A DNA stretch of 64,000 nt from Nocardioides sp. HDW12B (GTDB lineage: Bacteria > Actinomycetota > Actinomycetes > Propionibacteriales > Nocardioidaceae): the NCBI RefSeq assembly GCF_011299595.1, contig NZ_CP049867.1, forward strand, positions 434,001-498,000. Reading direction: 5' to 3'. Shown in pieces: positions 61,314 to 64,000 of this stretch. The first letter of the stretch is position 1; every line of letters begins with the position of its first letter. The position numbers and the translations under genes were made by a program. The notes below the pieces were generated by a model, which saw nothing but the letters and a program-made list of their open reading frames with translations, ran no database searches and was not told the origin of the DNA.

Positions 61314-62921
61314 GTGACTGAAATCGACCGCGTCACCACCCCACCCGCCGACGCGGCCCGCATGGCCGCCCCACAGCGCGAGCTCCACCTGGGCTGGGCT
61401 CTGGTCCTCATCTCGATTGCCCAACTGATGGTTGTGCTCGACGCCACCATCGCGAACATCGCGCTGCCCTTCATCCAGGTCGACCTGGAGATCAGCAACG
61501 CTAACTTGGCGTGGATCGTCACCGGCTACGCTCTGGCGTTCGGCAGCCTGCTGCTGCTTGGCGGCCGGCTTGGTGACCTCTACGGCCGCCGCAAGGTGTT
61601 CATGGCCGGCCTCGGCATCTTCGCGGTCGCTTCCCTGCTCGGTGGGCTCGCGACCAACGAGCCGTTGCTGCTCGGTGCCCGCGGACTGCAGGGCCTCGGT
61701 GCTGCACTGGCCTCCCCGGCCGCCCTAGCGCTGATCACCACCACGTTCCCCGCAGGCCCAGCCCGCAACCGGGCCTTCGCGGTTTATGCGGCGATGTCCG
61801 GCGCGGGTGCGGCCGTCGGTTTGATCCTCGGTGGCTGGCTGACCGGTACATCGCCGGAGTTCTTCGGCATGGTCGTTGACGGCTGGCGCCTCACCTTCTT
61901 GATCAACGTGCCGATCGGCCTTGGTGCCGCCGCTCTGGCGCCGCGCTTCCTCAACGAGTCTGAGTCCCACCCGGGCGAGCTCGATTTGCCCGGCGCCGTC
62001 TTCGGCACCCTGGCGCTGGTCGGCATCGTCTACGGCCTGTCGCGAGCCGGCACTGAGGGGTGGAGCGACGCGCTCACCATCGCCAGCCTGATCGTGGGCA
62101 GCTTGCTACTTGCCGTCTTCGGGCTGGTCGAGAGCCGAGTGGAGCACCCGCTGCTCCCGTTCCGGATCTTCACCAACCGAACCCGGGCGGCCAGCTTCGT
62201 AGCGATGTTCCTCGCGCCCGCGGCGATGTTCGCGATGTTCTACTTCCTGAGCCAGTACCTGCAGAACGTCATGGGATACAGCCCGCTCAAGACCGGTGTA
62301 GCGTTCCTGCCGTTCACGGTGGGCATCGTGTTCGGGGCAGGTCTGGCCTCCAACCTGGTGAACCGGATCGCCCCCCGCTACATCTCGGGAGTCGGCACGC
62401 TGCTCGCAGCGGGCGCCCTATTCGGCTTCTCCCGGATCCCGTTCGACACCGAGTTCCCGGTCAGCGACGTGACGGGGACGTATCTCGCCAACATCCTGCC
62501 GTACACGGTCTTGATGGCGATCGGCATGGGCCTGACGTTCGTGCCGGTCACCCTGACGGCGGTCCACCACCTCCGCTCGGAGGAGTCCGGCGTCGGGTCC
62601 GGGGTGCTCAACACGATGCAGCAGGTCGGCGGCGCGCTCGGCCTCGCAGTGCTCGCCACCGTCGCGACACAGACGTTCACCGACCGGGGCGCCGAGCTGG
62701 CCCAGGCCAGCGCCGCTGCGGGCGGCGAGGCCCCGTCGGCGGAGGTCATGCAGCGGATGCAGGCCATCGTCGAGCAGCAGATCTTCACCGAGGGCTCGAC
62801 CCAGGCTTTCCTAGTCGGCTCGATTCTGATGCTCGCGGCATCCGCGGTGATCTGGATCTTCCTCGACGTGAAGCACCAGGAGCTAGCCACCGACGGTCCC
62901 GAGGGCGTCCACGTCGGCTGA
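61314..62921 (+). CDS. DHA2-type MFS multidrug transporter
   Basis: A 535-aa EmrB/QacA-type exporter with 14 predicted membrane segments. VVLDATIANIALPFIQ is motif D1, GRLGDLYGRRKVF motif A and GAGAAVGLILGGWL motif C of proton antiporters. Exports unknown hydrophobic compounds. GTG start. Confidence 0.88.
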   Translation: MTEIDRVTTPPADAARMAAPQRELHLGWALVLISIAQLMVVLDATIANIALPFIQVDLEISNANLAWIVTGYALAFGSLLLLGGRLGDLYGRRKVFMAGLGIFAVASLLGGLATNEPLLLGARGLQGLGAALASPAALALITTTFPAGPARNRAFAVYAAMSGAGAAVGLILGGWLTGTSPEFFGMVVDGWRLTFLINVPIGLGAAALAPRFLNESESHPGELDLPGAVFGTLALVGIVYGLSRAGTEGWSDALTIASLIVGSLLLAVFGLVESRVEHPLLPFRIFTNRTRAASFVAMFLAPAAMFAMFYFLSQYLQNVMGYSPLKTGVAFLPFTVGIVFGAGLASNLVNRIAPRYISGVGTLLAAGALFGFSRIPFDTEFPVSDVTGTYLANILPYTVLMAIGMGLTFVPVTLTAVHHLRSEESGVGSGVLNTMQQVGGALGLAVLATVATQTFTDRGAELAQASAAAGGEAPSAEVMQRMQAIVEQQIFTEGSTQAFLVGSILMLAASAVIWIFLDVKHQELATDGPEGVHVG

Positions 62922-63487
62922 GGCAGCCCACTCACTCCGTGGCCCGGTCGTCAGCCGCAGAGGTTGGCGGGCACCGGGACAGTGGCGGCGTGGCCGGGCC
63001 GCGGAGATGAACTCCGGCGTGAGCCGTATGACTCATCGCGAACGGTGACGTGATCGGCGTCCACGCCACGCAGCAGCGAGCAGCCCTTTACGTCACGGTA
63101 GGACAGCCATACCGCTGGTGCCATCGCACCGCGACCGACATCGCCTCACGGGAAACCGGAACCCTGCGAACGCCGACGCCAATGCGGAAGAAGTGACTAA
63201 GAACAGTCTCCCGTGTTGCGACGTGATCGTGCCGCCTGGATCCTGGTTGTCAAGCAGTGGGAGCCCGCGATGGAGATCACCCGGTCGAGTTCGGTGCTGA
63301 GGACAGTGGTGACCGCCGATCGGCCGATCAGTCAACGTTCATCGCGTTCCTGCGAGCGAGACGGAGCGGATGCGGGAGCGCTGGGCAGAGTACCGTCGGG
63401 ATCTTCGGTGACCGAGCCTCCGAGGTTCATGCTGGATCGCTTTCGGTCGGCCGTCAGACCGTGGGGGGTCTGGCGTGCAGCACCACA
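62922..63487. other. Gap between convergent transporter genes
   Basis: 566 bp with no credible gene. The open frames (for instance 63093-63335, minus) have irregular composition and no ribosome site. No clear repeat or terminator was found. Confidence 0.4.
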
Positions 63488-64000
63488 TCATGCCCGGCCA
63501 TTAGGCCCTGGTGGCGTCAATTCCGGAGCTCGACGACCGGTGGCCTCGGTCTCTTGGTTGAGCATGGTGAGCAGCTTGTCGCCCTCGATGTCGAGGTCGG
63601 GCAGCAGGCGGTCAAGCCATCGAGGCAGCCACCAGGCTCTGTCGTCGAAGACAGCCATGAGCGCCGGGACGAGGGTCAACCGGACGATGAATGCGTCGAT
63701 CAGGATACCGGCGGCGAGTGCGAAGCCGACCTGCTTGATCATGATGTCGTGGCTGAAGATGAAGCCGGAGAACACCGCGACCATGATGACGGCGGCTGCG
63801 ACGACGACGCGGCTGGCTTGGTCGAAGCCATGGATGACGCTTGGTCGCGCTGCCTGGCCGTGGATGTGTGCCTCGCGCATCGAGGAGACCAGGAAGACCT
63901 CGTAGTCCATGGCGAGCCCGTAGAGGATGCCGGTCACGATGATCGGCATGAAGCTCATGAGCGGACCACCGGTGTCGAAGCCGAAGAGTTCGCTGACCCA
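63488..64000 (-). CDS. MMPL-family transporter, C-terminal part (runs off the window)
   Basis: The last ~170 residues of an RND/MMPL protein. GLAMDYEVFLVSSMREAH is the second conserved intramembrane Asp/Tyr motif, and helices follow (VVVAAAVIMVAVFSGFIF, GFALAAGILIDAFIVRLTLVPALM). The frame stays open to the window edge, so the start is outside. Substrate unknown; such proteins export lipids or drugs. Confidence 0.85.
   Translation of the reverse strand, partial: WVSELFGFDTGGPLMSFMPIIVTGILYGLAMDYEVFLVSSMREAHIHGQAARPSVIHGFDQASRVVVAAAVIMVAVFSGFIFSHDIMIKQVGFALAAGILIDAFIVRLTLVPALMAVFDDRAWWLPRWLDRLLPDLDIEGDKLLTMLNQETEATGRRAPELTPPGPNGRA

Noticed and set aside
1-64000. CRISPR arrays, rRNA genes and riboswitches
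   Set aside because: No regularly spaced repeats, no rRNA-like sequence and no recognisable riboswitch core were found on reading both strands.

Overview
The window is GC-rich, with GTG and TTG starts, dense 4-nt start/stop overlaps, many TetR regulators, several P450s and IS481 elements. This points to an actinomycete, plausibly Nocardioides-like or a related member of the Nocardioidaceae; the exact genus is inference. No rRNA, no convincing tRNA and no CRISPR array were seen.

Layout. (1) 1-2.0 kb: a DyP-type peroxidase with an unusual C-terminal SpaA/prealbumin-like domain, preceded by three palindromic boxes and followed by a 38-aa lysine-rich protein. (2) 2.0-5.6 kb, minus strand: an ASCH protein, a 704-aa GNAT/PIN protein and an HNH endonuclease, which looks like a nucleic-acid-acting defence or toxin module. 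(3) 6.1-28.2 kb, minus strand: one nearly uninterrupted operon of a conjugative element. It encodes a VirB4-like ATPase, an SCO6880-type protein, a VirB6/TrbL-like protein, small membrane proteins, an M23 peptidoglycan hydrolase, a ParB-like protein and a primase-polymerase. Upstream of these it encodes a LysM/BTAD protein and a full Tad-like pilus set (pilin, three TadE/G-like proteins, TadC, TadB, TadA, CpaE-like, SAF protein). A divergent 345-bp region (candidate oriT) separates the operon from a MobF relaxase (28.6-32.1 kb). No integrase and no VirD4 coupling protein are visible, so the window shows only part of an ICE or conjugative plasmid, or a decayed one. (4) 32-36 kb: element-edge genes, including a small membrane protein, a broken gene, a winged-helix-like protein, a DUF433-type antitoxin with a PIN-like toxin, and a repeat-rich scar.

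(5) 37.2-41.0 kb: a translationally coupled operon of PlsC-like acyltransferase, SDR, CYP136-like P450 and a transglutaminase-like protein. (6) 41.2-48.4 kb: an AraC regulator divergent from a self-contained alkane oxidation operon: [2Fe-2S] ferredoxin, CYP153 terminal hydroxylase, ferredoxin reductase, GMC alcohol dehydrogenase and aldehyde dehydrogenase. Together these can take an n-alkane to a fatty acid. (7) 48.8-50.8 kb: an LCAD-like acyl-CoA dehydrogenase with a divergent TetR gene, a plausible next step (beta-oxidation). (8) 51.0-54.4 kb: the least familiar locus. A 48-aa peptide, a BtrH_N/DUF4872-like papain-fold protein, a 53-aa peptide and a P450 are chained by 4-nt overlaps and divergent from a TetR gene. 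This is a candidate undescribed peptide-modifying system. (9) 54.4-58.7 kb: a P450/TetR pair, with two different IS481-family elements inserted nose to tail behind the TetR gene. (10) 58.8-64 kb: a PaaI-like thioesterase with TetR, a small membrane protein, a TetR/DHA2 efflux pair, and the 3' part of an MMPL transporter running off the edge.
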